From Planctomycetaceae bacterium (GTDB lineage: Bacteria > Planctomycetota > Phycisphaerae > Phycisphaerales > SM1A02): a stretch of DNA of 33,681 bases. The translations under genes were made by a program, and so were the position numbers. The stretch covers positions 1 to 33,681 of the forward strand of contig JAIXVI010000147.1 of the NCBI GenBank assembly GCA_027483065.1. The letters run 5' to 3'. The notes below the pieces were generated by a model. It did no database searches and had not been told where the DNA came from. It worked only from the letters and a program-made list of their open reading frames with translations. Of this stretch, positions 22,463 through 31,392 are shown piece by piece. The first letter of the stretch is position 1. Each line of letters opens with the position of its first letter.

Positions 22463-25048
22463 ATGAGCACGCGCCACGTTCAAACGCTCGTCACCTCGCG
22501 CATACTGCCACTCCTCGTCGTCGCCATCGGTTGGCTTGCGGGGCTGGGAGCGCTGGAGTCGTTCAGCGGATCCGCATCCGCACAATCGAGCCGTGACGTG
22601 GTCGGGGGGCCAATCACGACGCAGCGACTCGAGCGTTTCCTCGCGGCGTATGTCATGCCCACCGACGCGGAAGCGGAGGCGATCGACCGCTTGCACGAGT
22701 CGTACCTCGACCGCTATCGCGCAGAGATCGAGCCAGAGGCGTCGACCGTCATGGCGAGCATGAGTGGCGGACAGCCGACGAAGGACCAGTTTGAGAAGTT
22801 CCTTCGCGATCTCGAGCGCATCCAAGCAAAGCTTGCTGATGCGGACAATCAGTTTCTCGCTTCTGCAACCGAACTTGTGGCCGAGTCACGTCGCGGCGGC
22901 ATGCAGCGTGTGCGCGAAGCACGCGAACGCCAGCGACTCTTGGCGGGCATCGTTCGATTTGCGCCGATGATGCTCGGCGGCGGTGCTGGATTCACCGATC
23001 TTCCCGCGCGCGCGATTCGCGAAGAGTACTTCGGTCGCGTTTCCGCGGAGAATCGCGAGGCATTCGATGCGGCGCTCCGCTCGCAAGAGCAGCGCACGCT
23101 CTCACAGGCGCGTGCGTACAACGCCGACGTTCGCAAGGCGCTCGTCGGATTCTTCGACATCATGACGGAGATGCAGCAGGCGATGACTGCAGCGGGTGCA
23201 GACCCGAGCAATCCAGACATGGCCGCGATGGAGCAGCAGCAGCGTGCCATGATGGAAAAACTCACGGCGCTCGGCGCTGACATTCGGAAGTCGGTGAAAT
23301 CGAACTTCGAAGCAAATCGTGCGGGCGCGGCGGCGCTGGCCGCACTACTCCCTGAAGCGGTTGGGCTTGGGCTTCGCCTCGACGTCGCGGACACCACCGT
23401 CAACAGCGTTGGCTTTGCCTCCAACAACATCTCCCGCACGCGCATGCGTTCGCTGGGAGGTCGCATCGAACGCGACCCAGATATCTCGGCGGAGGCCAAG
23501 TCGGAGATTGCGCGCGTTCTGTCGAATTGGATGCGCGAGCAAGCGCAGGCAAACGAGAAACTCGCCGAGGTGATGCTCGATGCACCAGGTCGCGAGGGCA
23601 TGTTCGGGATGTCGGGTGAATCCGAAGCGGTCGCCGCCGCGCGGAAAAGTGCACGCGATGTTGGCGACTCGGCGCTGAAGGCGATCAGCTCGAAACTTGG
23701 TGACAAAGCTGGCACGTACGTCGCGACGTTCACAGGCTATGAAGAAGACGGCACCGAGCGCGAGTATTACCGCGTGGCGAGTGCTCCGAAGCTTGCGGAG
23801 AGCGATGCGAATGCCGACGCGATGGCGCAAGCAGACGCGCAGCGTCGTTCCGCATTCTTGGACGGCAACGCCTACTTTGCGCCCGATGCTTTGACCGCCG
23901 CAGACGTCGTGCGGATCGGGCGCGTGGTTGGGCTCGACAGCACGGCACAAAGCGTGGTCGAGGCGATCGTCGAAGGATGGAAGACGACGCAGTGGGACGC
24001 GCAAATGCAATCGATGGCTGATCGGATGGAAGACCTTGGCCAGAAGCGTGTGTCCACTGATGGCAGTGGGGCGATCATCTACGACGAGGCGGCGACGCGC
24101 GCGTTCGAAGATTTGCGCGTGCAAGTCGCGGCCTTGACGTTCGAACTCGACGAGAAGTTGTACGCAGATCTCGCGAGTGCGCTCGGCCTCGCGAGCGACG
24201 ATGCGCTTCTCACGCTCTTGCGACTCGAGCGCTCGGACTTGGCCATTTCGCGCGCGACGGTCGGATACGGCGGGACTTCCATGGGTATGCCATTGCCGCT
24301 CTCGCGGACACTTGCGGCGGCATCGGTTGATCCAGCCGTCGCACGCGCTGTTCTCGATGGCGCGAAGGCTGAGCTCGGCGCCATCGCGAAGGCACTCCCC
24401 GCGCGCGTCCGTGAGCGCATGGAACTGAACCGCAAAACGCGTCAAGTCGAGCAGGTCTTCTCGACACGCGATCAGGCCGCGGTCGAGCGCGCATCGCGTG
24501 AATACGGCGAACTTCTGCTGAAAGCGCAGCGCGACGATCGCGCGTTTGCCGAGTCGATCGTGAAGGCATATCTCGATGCGTTCCAAGCGCACGCTGGCGA
24601 TGCGGAAACAGTTTCCGCCGTTCGGCGTGAGCTTCTCCGAGGGGCCTATCCCGACATCTACAAGCGCACGGAAACGGCACAGCCGCAACTCGATGCCGCC
24701 GCACGCTTGCCTGCGCTCTCGGAAGATCAGCGCGCGCGTATCGCCGCGCTGTCAGCGGAGTATGAAGCCGTTTACGACAAACTCAGCAGCGAAATGGCCC
24801 AGCCATCGGGCATGCCGATGACGGGTGCCATGGACGAGGCAGGTTGGGCGGAGTACCAGAAGCGCGCCGAAGCGATTGAGAAAGCCCGCTTCAATCGCAA
24901 GGAACGCACGGAGAAGGCGCTTTCCGAACTGCGTCGCGTACTTGGTGCGGAGAACGCGGCGCTTGTGCCAGGGCTCGTCAAAGACGACGCCGCAACCGCC
25001 ACGGACGACGAAGACATGAACCCGTGGATGGGACGCGAAGAAGATTGA
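22463..25048 (+). CDS. Large exported helical protein, paralogue 1
   Basis: An 861-residue protein with a signal peptide (MSTRHVQTLVTSRILPLLVV..., cleavage probably after SASA-40 before Q41). The mature part is almost all helix-forming and highly charged, with stretches such as FEKFLRDLERIQAKLADADNQFLASATELVAESRR; a glutamine/methionine-rich segment (MAAMEQQQRAMMEKL) lies near residue 260. The start ATG has GGAG seven bases upstream. No catalytic motif recognised, so a periplasmic structural or binding role is a guess. From about residue 480 on it aligns by eye with the next gene product: ALTAADVVRIGRVVGLDS with PSASDLRRVGAALRLDG, and ALGLASDDALLTLLRLE with AFGMPLDAAARTALRLE. Confidence 0.85.
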   Translation: MSTRHVQTLVTSRILPLLVVAIGWLAGLGALESFSGSASAQSSRDVVGGPITTQRLERFLAAYVMPTDAEAEAIDRLHESYLDRYRAEIEPEASTVMASMSGGQPTKDQFEKFLRDLERIQAKLADADNQFLASATELVAESRRGGMQRVREARERQRLLAGIVRFAPMMLGGGAGFTDLPARAIREEYFGRVSAENREAFDAALRSQEQRTLSQARAYNADVRKALVGFFDIMTEMQQAMTAAGADPSNPDMAAMEQQQRAMMEKLTALGADIRKSVKSNFEANRAGAAALAALLPEAVGLGLRLDVADTTVNSVGFASNNISRTRMRSLGGRIERDPDISAEAKSEIARVLSNWMREQAQANEKLAEVMLDAPGREGMFGMSGESEAVAAARKSARDVGDSALKAISSKLGDKAGTYVATFTGYEEDGTEREYYRVASAPKLAESDANADAMAQADAQRRSAFLDGNAYFAPDALTAADVVRIGRVVGLDSTAQSVVEAIVEGWKTTQWDAQMQSMADRMEDLGQKRVSTDGSGAIIYDEAATRAFEDLRVQVAALTFELDEKLYADLASALGLASDDALLTLLRLERSDLAISRATVGYGGTSMGMPLPLSRTLAAASVDPAVARAVLDGAKAELGAIAKALPARVRERMELNRKTRQVEQVFSTRDQAAVERASREYGELLLKAQRDDRAFAESIVKAYLDAFQAHAGDAETVSAVRRELLRGAYPDIYKRTETAQPQLDAAARLPALSEDQRARIAALSAEYEAVYDKLSSEMAQPSGMPMTGAMDEAGWAEYQKRAEAIEKARFNRKERTEKALSELRRVLGAENAALVPGLVKDDAATATDDEDMNPWMGREED

Positions 25049-25080
25049 TCGGAAGTCCGCGTGGCGCAAATCGAACTTCT

Positions 25081-25110
25081 CGCGCATGATGCGCGAGGAG
25101 TTTCGCGCGC
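25081..25110. repeat. 30-bp direct repeat, left copy
   Basis: Matches 28144-28173 at 29 of 30 positions. It contains the 15-base odd palindrome CGCGCATGATGCGCG, which in this copy extends to 19 bases from 25079 (CTCGCGCAT-G-ATGCGCGAG), followed by GAGTTTCGCGCGC. It lies 32 bp after the stop of paralogue 1. Confidence 0.9.
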
Positions 25111-25273
25111 GATTTCGGGCCGATCGAGGGGAATCGCGAGATCGTCGAACTCCATCCACATTCCCCGCACCTCACGATGCAGGCGATGCGAACGAGCGGA
25201 ACCGCGATGCGCCCGGCGAACCATCCGTCGTGAGAGTCGCCGCCATGAGCGCCACCGTCGTGGGAGCCCTCCG

Positions 25274-28099
25274 ATGAAACAGATCATCGCGAAACAGATC
25301 ATCGCAAGACCGGCCTTTGCGAAATCCACCTGTGCGAAGCCCGTCGTCCTCGCCGCAATGATCGCTGCGCTGGGCGCGATCGGATCGGCGGGCGCGGCTT
25401 GCGCCATCGATGCGTCCGCAGCCCGCGCCGTCGCGCCAGTCCTTTCCCGCGCTTCCGGTCCTTCGACTGCCGCGGGACATGCGTCGTTTCCGTCCGCGTT
25501 CGGCCGCAGCAACACGCCGCTCGATCAGGCTCCGCGGCCGGTGAGCCTCGTCGAGGTGCTCTACGAGGCGACGCGCGTACTCGATGCCGGCGGCACGGCG
25601 CTCGAGGCGATCGAGAAGGCGTACGCCGAGTTCGGCGCGCAGTGGCGCACGCGGCTTCCGCCCAAGAATGCGCGCCTCGCGGAGTCGGACGCAACCGCGG
25701 ACGCGCGCGACGACGATGCGGTCGAGCGGGCTCGACTTCGCGCGTTCGAGTCGGCCTGGGCCGATGCCGACACGCTGCACGCGGCGCTCGCGGAGCGCGT
25801 GATCGCATCGTGCGTCGAGGAGGGGATCGAACGCGCGCGCGATCCGGTCGCGCAGGCGAATTTCCGCGGCCGTCTCGCGCATCGCGCCGCGTTCTCCGAC
25901 GGCGAGTGCGTCCCGCTCGAACGGCTGCCGATCCTCACGACGCCCTGCGTCGATCTCGCGATCGCGCTCGGTCATCCGCGCGTGATGCAGTGCGTTCCGG
26001 CCGAGCGGCGCGCCACGGTCGAGGCGCTTCTCGCCGCCGAGTGGCCGCGCATCCTGTCCGAGCACCAGATGGTGCGCGGGATCGGATTCGCACTCGCCGA
26101 ACAGGAGCGGCGCGCGCAGAGGGTCGACGGCCACACCGCCGGACCGATCGGAAATGCCGCCGCGATCGAGGCCTGCGCGTCGATCGCGCGACTCGTCCGC
26201 GCGAATCTCGACGCGAACATGCGCTTCACCGCGCGGATCGAGGCCGAGGTCGGCGTCGACGCCGCCGACGCGCTGCGCGTCGAGTTGATCTCGAACGCCT
26301 GTCGAGACGGCGGATTCGCGGAGGGGATCGTCGATCAGTGGGGCTCCGTCGAGCGGCTTCTCCGTCGACTTCGCGACGACCGTGGGCTCGACGAAACGGC
26401 GCGCGCATCGGCGCTGCGCCTCGTGCGGGAGGAGCGACGGCGCTTCATCGCCGAGTGCGTGGCGGCGTATCGCAGCGTCCTCGCCGACGAACGCAGCTTC
26501 TCGCCCGGGATCGAGGTGCCGGGCGGCAGCGGTGTTCCGCTGGACCTCGCGTTCATGACCGGGTCGCCGGGTTCCGAGGAGCTTCGCGCGCGATTCGAGC
26601 GCGCGGCGCAGTCTTCGGCGGCGGAATCGTTCGATGCGCGGCTTGCGCGACTTGCCGGTGTCGCTGCGACCGCGCCGCGCGACCGGGACGATGTCGGCGG
26701 CGCTGGCCCCATCCTGCACTCCGACGTGGATGCGGACCGCGAGCGGCTCTTCCGCACGAACTTCGAGCATCGCTTCCTTGACGAAGGCGGTGGCCACGAC
26801 GAAGGCGGTGGCCACGACGAAGGCGGTGCGTCGGGGATGGGTTCGGCCGACGACGTTGCTGCGGACGATGGCGGCGATGCCGAGGCGCCGCGGCCATCCG
26901 CGTCGGACCTCCGGCGCGTCGGCGCCGCGCTCCGGCTCGACGGGATCGATCGGCCGCGCCAGGAGATCGAGCCCGTGCTCGACGCCTTCCTGCGATCGTG
27001 GATCGCGTCGCGGCCCGACGGTGATTCCTCCGCTTCGGCGATGTTCGCGCGTCGGCGCGTCGAGCATGCCGCGGGCGCGCGTGGACGCGACCTCGAGGCG
27101 TGGCGCGAACTTCCCGACGTCGTACGCTGCGAGGCGGAGTTCGACGACGCGCGCGCGAAGGTGCTGGCGGCTGCGTTCGGCATGCCGCTCGATGCCGCGG
27201 CGCGCACGGCGCTGCGCCTTGAACAGGTCGGCCACTTCCTCGCCGCCCGGGAGCCTGCCTTCGGCGGGTTCCTCCCCGACGGGATCCTCGCGACCGCGAC
27301 CGCGTGCGGTCTCGATCGCGCCGGGCAGCGGGCGTTCCTCGTCGAACTCGCGCCCGCGGTCGACGCGCTCGCCGACGCGCTTCCGGCGCTGGCCGATCGC
27401 GCGCGTGACGCGGCCGCTTCCGATCTCGCCGCCGAGCGGGCGCTGCAGGCGCGCGCGGAACGGGAGTCGGGCGACTCGGAAGGCGTGATGGACCGCGTCG
27501 AGCGTGGGGGACCGGTGCTCGACGCGACGAATGCGTTCGAGGCGGAGATGGAACTGCGCATCTGCCGCATGCTGCTCGATGCCCTGCGCGCGATCGAGAT
27601 CGATCCGCTGGTCCGGCTTCGATGTGGTCTCCGCCTCGTCGAGCGCGTGACGCGGACGGGTTGGAACGGGCCGACGTCGACGATCCGGCTGATCGGCGTC
27701 GTGCGCGAGGCGCTCGGCGACGACCCCGAGCGTCGCGCGCGACTCGATGCGTGCGAAAGGTCGCTCCTCGAGGAGGCGCTCGGCGAACTCCCCCCGCGCG
27801 AGGATCTAGCGCGCCGTGATGCGGTGGTCGCTGGCGCGGATGGAGCCGACCCGCATGCCGCGGCATGGGCCGCATGGCGCGATGATCGATGGCGACGGGA
27901 GGAGACCGCGCTTCGCAGAGGTACGCCAGATTTGGGCCCTCGTGCCAGCGACCTCGAGGGCCACCGGATGCGCCTCGTCCTCGAGTCGATCGACGGTGCC
28001 GCGAACGAGCCGCGGCTCCAGCGGATCGTGGCCATGCGGTACGCGACCGTCCTCGGGCGCCTGCGGCAGACACCGTTCGCGGACCAGTTTCATCCCTGA
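25274..28099 (+). CDS. Large exported helical protein, paralogue 2, high-GC
   Basis: A 941-residue protein from ATG 25274. The N-terminus MKQIIAKQIIARPAF (an in-frame 15-bp duplication) leads into a hydrophobic segment (VVLAAMIAALGAIGSAGAACA), so it is probably exported. The frame is open upstream to GTG 25061, but those 71 residues would precede the signal peptide and look non-coding. The mature part is helical, alanine/arginine/aspartate-rich, and aligns in order with several segments of the neighbouring 861-residue protein. A DEGGGHDEGGGHDEGG repeat (residues about 503-518) is an 18-bp expansion. Base composition stands out: 48 of 60 bases in 27361-27420 are G or C, against 37 of 60 in 23401-23460 of paralogue 1. 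Function unknown. Confidence 0.82.
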   Translation: MKQIIAKQIIARPAFAKSTCAKPVVLAAMIAALGAIGSAGAACAIDASAARAVAPVLSRASGPSTAAGHASFPSAFGRSNTPLDQAPRPVSLVEVLYEATRVLDAGGTALEAIEKAYAEFGAQWRTRLPPKNARLAESDATADARDDDAVERARLRAFESAWADADTLHAALAERVIASCVEEGIERARDPVAQANFRGRLAHRAAFSDGECVPLERLPILTTPCVDLAIALGHPRVMQCVPAERRATVEALLAAEWPRILSEHQMVRGIGFALAEQERRAQRVDGHTAGPIGNAAAIEACASIARLVRANLDANMRFTARIEAEVGVDAADALRVELISNACRDGGFAEGIVDQWGSVERLLRRLRDDRGLDETARASALRLVREERRRFIAECVAAYRSVLADERSFSPGIEVPGGSGVPLDLAFMTGSPGSEELRARFERAAQSSAAESFDARLARLAGVAATAPRDRDDVGGAGPILHSDVDADRERLFRTNFEHRFLDEGGGHDEGGGHDEGGASGMGSADDVAADDGGDAEAPRPSASDLRRVGAALRLDGIDRPRQEIEPVLDAFLRSWIASRPDGDSSASAMFARRRVEHAAGARGRDLEAWRELPDVVRCEAEFDDARAKVLAAAFGMPLDAAARTALRLEQVGHFLAAREPAFGGFLPDGILATATACGLDRAGQRAFLVELAPAVDALADALPALADRARDAAASDLAAERALQARAERESGDSEGVMDRVERGGPVLDATNAFEAEMELRICRMLLDALRAIEIDPLVRLRCGLRLVERVTRTGWNGPTSTIRLIGVVREALGDDPERRARLDACERSLLEEALGELPPREDLARRDAVVAGADGADPHAAAWAAWRDDRWRREETALRRGTPDLGPRASDLEGHRMRLVLESIDGAANEPRLQRIVAMRYATVLGRLRQTPFADQFHP
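26780..26830. repeat. 18-bp in-frame tandem repeat in paralogue 2
   Basis: Two full units GACGAAGGCGGTGGCCAC (26780-26797, 26798-26815) and 13 bases of a third (26816-26828), running on to 26830. They encode repeated DEGGGH in a probable flexible linker and are identical at base level, so the expansion is recent. Confidence 0.95.
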
Positions 28100-28143
28100 T
28101 TCGCGCGCATCCAACGCTGTCGCATGGCGGAAAGGTCCGCGGC

Positions 28144-28173
28144 CGCGCATGATGCGCGCGGAGTTTCGCGCGC
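28144..28173. repeat. 30-bp direct repeat, right copy
   Basis: Second copy of the repeat at 25081-25110 (one mismatch). It ends one base before the glpK ATG, so it would lie in the glpK leader or, if translation starts at 28124, encode HDARGVSRA. Confidence 0.9.
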
Positions 28174-28174
28174 C

Positions 28175-29818
28175 ATGGATCAACGAGCTCAACCACTCAT
28201 TCTCGCACTGGACTGTGGCACCACGAGCGTGCGCGCGATCGTCTTCGCCGGCGACGAAGTTCTCGCGAGTGCGCAGCGGGAGTTCACGCAGTTTTTCCCT
28301 GCGCCCGGCCTCGTCGAGCACGATGCAGAGGAAATCTGGGCCGCGCTCCTCGCGTGCATGAAAGATGCGGTCCACTCGGCGCGCGTCGGGGTACATGTCG
28401 GGGCACATGTCGGGGCACATGTCGGGGCACATGTCGAGGCACCTGCGATTGCCGCGATTGGTATCACGAACCAACGCGAGACGATCGTCGTGTGGGATCG
28501 GGCCACTGGTCAGCCGATCCATCGCGCCATCGTCTGGCAAGATCGACGCACGGCGCCCGTCATGGATGCGCTGCGCGCGGCCGGCCACGAAGAACGCGTG
28601 CGTGAAGCCACGGGCTTGACGCTCGATCCGTACTTCAGCGCCTCGAAGCTCGCGTGGATCCTCGACGCGGTGGACGGTGCCCGCGCGCGTGCAGAACGCG
28701 GAGAACTCGCGGCAGGCACGATCGACTCGTGGGTCTTGTGGAATCTCACGAAGGGTCGCACGCATGCGACGGACGCATCGAACGCCTCGCGCACGATGCT
28801 TGCGCGCGTCGGTGGTCCGAATGGCGCCGCGTGGGATGACGCACTCTGCGAGCTCTTTCAAGTACCCCGCGCGGTCCTGCCCGAAATCGTCGACAGCGCG
28901 GGCGAACTCGGTGTTGTCGATGCTTCGATCCTCGGCGCATCGACCCTCGATACGTCAAATCGAGCCGCGGCGATTCCCGTCACTGGCATCGCTGGCGATC
29001 AGCAATCGGCGCTCTTCGGCCAAGGCGCGCACGCGATGGGCGATGCGAAGTGCACCTTTGGAACAGGTTGCTTTCTCCTCGCCAACGCAGGTGAGACGAA
29101 GCCGACGCCGCCGAAAGGACTACTTGCCACCGTTGCATGGCGTATCGCGGGAAGAACGATGTACGCGGTCGAAGGCAGCGTCTTTGTCGGCGGAAGCGCG
29201 GTGCAGTGGCTGCGCGATGGGTTGCGATTCTTTGAACGTGCGGTCGAAGTGAACGCGCTCGCCGCGAGCGTTGCGGATACGGGCGGCGTGGTCGTTGTTC
29301 CGGCGTTCGCAGGGCTCGGTGCGCCGCATTGGGATGCGTCGGCGCGCGGCGCGATTTTGGGTCTCACGCGTGGTGCGACGAGTGCACACATTGCGCGCGC
29401 GACGCTCGAGGGTGTCGCGCATGAAGTGGTTGATCTCATCGACGCTATTCGTGCTGGCGGCGTTGAACTCCACGCGTTGCGCGTCGATGGCGGCGCTGCT
29501 GCGAGCGACTTCCTCATGCAATCTTGCGCTGATTTCTCACAACTCGCGATGGAGCGGCCGAAGACGTTGGAGACAACGGCACTTGGCGCGGCGAGACTTG
29601 CACGGGTGGGGCTTGCACAGGTTGGACTCGCGCAGACGGCGCTCGCTCACGCGCCGACGCCAGGGCAACCTGGCGAGAATCTGAGCGCGGTCAGCACGAT
29701 TCCGGGCGGCCTCGACCGCCGCTTCGAGCCAGTGCTTGGCGCCGCGGAGCTCGCCCGCGCGCGTGCACGGTGGAACCGCGCAGTCGATACCGTACGGTTC
29801 TTCGGGAGTCCTGTATGA
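28175..29818 (+). CDS. glpK: Glycerol kinase
   Basis: A 547-residue FGGY kinase from ATG 28175 that phosphorylates glycerol with ATP. Motifs: ALDCGTTSVRAIVF (11-24), GITNQRETIVVWDR, IVWQDRRTA, GIAGDQQSALFGQ, KCTFGTGCFLLANAGE and LRVDGGAAASDFLMQ. It exceeds the usual about 500 residues because of two repeat-made insertions: VHVGAHVGAHVGAHVE (residues 73-88, 12-bp units) and LARVGLAQVGLAQTA (475-489, 15-bp units). Both lie between conserved blocks. An upstream ATG at 28124 would add 17 residues. It overlaps glpD (ATGA). No glycerol facilitator gene is present nearby. Confidence 0.95.
   Translation: MDQRAQPLILALDCGTTSVRAIVFAGDEVLASAQREFTQFFPAPGLVEHDAEEIWAALLACMKDAVHSARVGVHVGAHVGAHVGAHVEAPAIAAIGITNQRETIVVWDRATGQPIHRAIVWQDRRTAPVMDALRAAGHEERVREATGLTLDPYFSASKLAWILDAVDGARARAERGELAAGTIDSWVLWNLTKGRTHATDASNASRTMLARVGGPNGAAWDDALCELFQVPRAVLPEIVDSAGELGVVDASILGASTLDTSNRAAAIPVTGIAGDQQSALFGQGAHAMGDAKCTFGTGCFLLANAGETKPTPPKGLLATVAWRIAGRTMYAVEGSVFVGGSAVQWLRDGLRFFERAVEVNALAASVADTGGVVVVPAFAGLGAPHWDASARGAILGLTRGATSAHIARATLEGVAHEVVDLIDAIRAGGVELHALRVDGGAAASDFLMQSCADFSQLAMERPKTLETTALGAARLARVGLAQVGLAQTALAHAPTPGQPGENLSAVSTIPGGLDRRFEPVLGAAELARARARWNRAVDTVRFFGSPV
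28391..28438. repeat. 12-bp x 4 in-frame tandem repeat in glpK
   Basis: Units 28391-28402, 28403-28414, 28415-28426 and 28427-28438 with consensus GCACATGTCGGG; the middle two are identical. They encode the repeated HVGA motif before GITNQRE. Confidence 0.97.
29597..29641. repeat. 15-bp x 3 in-frame tandem repeat in glpK
   Basis: Units 29597-29611, 29612-29626 and 29627-29641 (form CTTGCACAGGTTGGA) encode LARVG, LAQVG and LAQTA near the C-terminal end. More diverged than the 12-bp array in the same gene. Confidence 0.85.
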
Positions 29819-31392
29819 AGCGACCATTTGAACGTGCTGCACAACTCGCCTCATTGAAAGCGCTTGAATTCGAAGTGCTTGTCGTTGGCGGTGGTGCAAC
29901 TGGCCTCGGCATCGCGGTGGATGCCGCGTCGCGTGGCTATCGCACCGCGCTGATTGAAGCGCATGACTTTGCAAAGGCAACGAGTTCGCGCAGCACGAAG
30001 TTGGTCCACGGCGGCGTGCGTTACCTCGCGGAGATGCACTTCTCACTCGTGACCGAGGCACTCGAAGAACGCGCGATTCTCTGCGAAAACGCGCCACATC
30101 TCGTGCATGACCTCGCGTTCATCGTTCCAAAGTACCACTGGTGGGAAGGGCCGTTCTACGGCACAGGTCTCAAGCTCTACGACGCGCTCGCGGGGAAGCG
30201 GAATCTCGGCAAGAGTCGTTCACTCACCCGCGAAGAGACGATTTGCGCGATTCCTGGTGTCCGTGAAGATGGGCTTCTCGGCGGCATCGAATACCACGAT
30301 GCGCAGTTCGATGATGCGCGCATGGCGCTCGCGCTTGCCAAGACGGCGACGGATCGCGGCGCGAGCGTCGCGAATCGTGTGCGTTGCGTTGGGCTCGTCA
30401 AGGAAGACGGACAAGTCGTTGGCGCCGAAGTGCGCGATGAAGAGTCTGGCGAGACGTTCCGTATTCGTGCGTCGATCGTGGTGAACGCGACAGGCGTCTT
30501 CGCAGACAGCCTTCGTCGCATGGATGACCCACAAGCGAAGACAAGTTTGGAGCCTTCGCGCGGCACGCATCTCATTCTGCCGCGGCGTTTCTTGCCCGCC
30601 GATCACGCGATCATGGTGCCGCACACCGATGACGGCCGCGTGCTGTTCGTGATCCCATGGCACGGCCGCACGCTTGTCGGGACGACCGATACCGAAGTCA
30701 AAGAAGCCGAACTCGAACCGCGGGCAACGAGCGAAGACATCGACTTCATTCTGCGTAATGCTGGGCGATATCTCGCCGCGGAACCAACGCACGCCGACAT
30801 TTTGAGCGTGTTTGCAGGGCTTCGTCCGCTGGCGCGTCCGTCGGATGAGACGAGTTCTAAGAAGGTTTCGCGCGAGCATTCGATTGAAGTTGCGCAGTCG
30901 GGTTTGGTGACCGTGACGGGCGGCAAGTGGACGACGTATCGACGCATGGCAGAAGAAGCCGTTGAAGTGGTCGCGGAGACGGCGGGGCTCGAAGTGCGTG
31001 GATGTGCGACGGAAACGCTGCGCTTACACGGCTACGACACCGAGGCGGGGCTCGAAGCGGGGCTTCCAGATCCGCGACGCATGTACGGTTCCGATCGCGC
31101 AGAACTCGAGAAGATCGAGCGTGCGGATCGGTTCCATGCAGCGCCGATGCACGCGTCGCTTCCGGTCACGCAGTCGGAGGTAATCTTCGCCGCGCGCAGT
31201 GAAATGGCGCGCAGCGTCGAAGATGTTCTCGCACGTCGTACGCGCTCGCTTCTCCTTGATGCTCGCGCTGCGATGGAAATCGCCGATGAAACGGCGCGGC
31301 TCCTCGGACGTGAACTCGAATGGTCCGACGCACAGTGCGCGGCGAGTGCGGCGGAGTTCCGCGAAGTTGCGCGCGGATATCTCCCTGCGTGA
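29815..31392 (+). CDS. glpD: Glycerol-3-phosphate dehydrogenase (FAD)
   Basis: A 525-residue flavoprotein that oxidises glycerol-3-phosphate to dihydroxyacetone phosphate and passes electrons to the quinone pool at the inner membrane. The FAD-binding VVGGGATGLGIAVDAASRG is at 23-41, then the GlpD-typical SSRSTKLVHGGVRYLAEM, the RGTHLILPRRF block, LVGTTDTEV, and SGLVTVTGGKWTTYRRMAEE, followed by the C-terminal DAO-C domain. ATG 29815 overlaps the glpK stop by four bases, so the two enzymes are made together as a glycerol-use operon. Confidence 0.97.
   Translation: MKRPFERAAQLASLKALEFEVLVVGGGATGLGIAVDAASRGYRTALIEAHDFAKATSSRSTKLVHGGVRYLAEMHFSLVTEALEERAILCENAPHLVHDLAFIVPKYHWWEGPFYGTGLKLYDALAGKRNLGKSRSLTREETICAIPGVREDGLLGGIEYHDAQFDDARMALALAKTATDRGASVANRVRCVGLVKEDGQVVGAEVRDEESGETFRIRASIVVNATGVFADSLRRMDDPQAKTSLEPSRGTHLILPRRFLPADHAIMVPHTDDGRVLFVIPWHGRTLVGTTDTEVKEAELEPRATSEDIDFILRNAGRYLAAEPTHADILSVFAGLRPLARPSDETSSKKVSREHSIEVAQSGLVTVTGGKWTTYRRMAEEAVEVVAETAGLEVRGCATETLRLHGYDTEAGLEAGLPDPRRMYGSDRAELEKIERADRFHAAPMHASLPVTQSEVIFAARSEMARSVEDVLARRTRSLLLDARAAMEIADETARLLGRELEWSDAQCAASAAEFREVARGYLPA

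Noticed and set aside
25061-25273. Upstream GTG extension of paralogue 2 (71 residues)
   Set aside because: It would place 71 arginine-rich residues before a signal peptide and runs through the 30-bp repeat; ATG 25274 fits an exported protein.
25172-28035. Two very long minus-strand frames opposite paralogue 2
   Set aside because: High GC leaves few stops in all frames; the translations are arginine/alanine/serine-rich and low in complexity, while the plus frame has a signal peptide and a paralogue.
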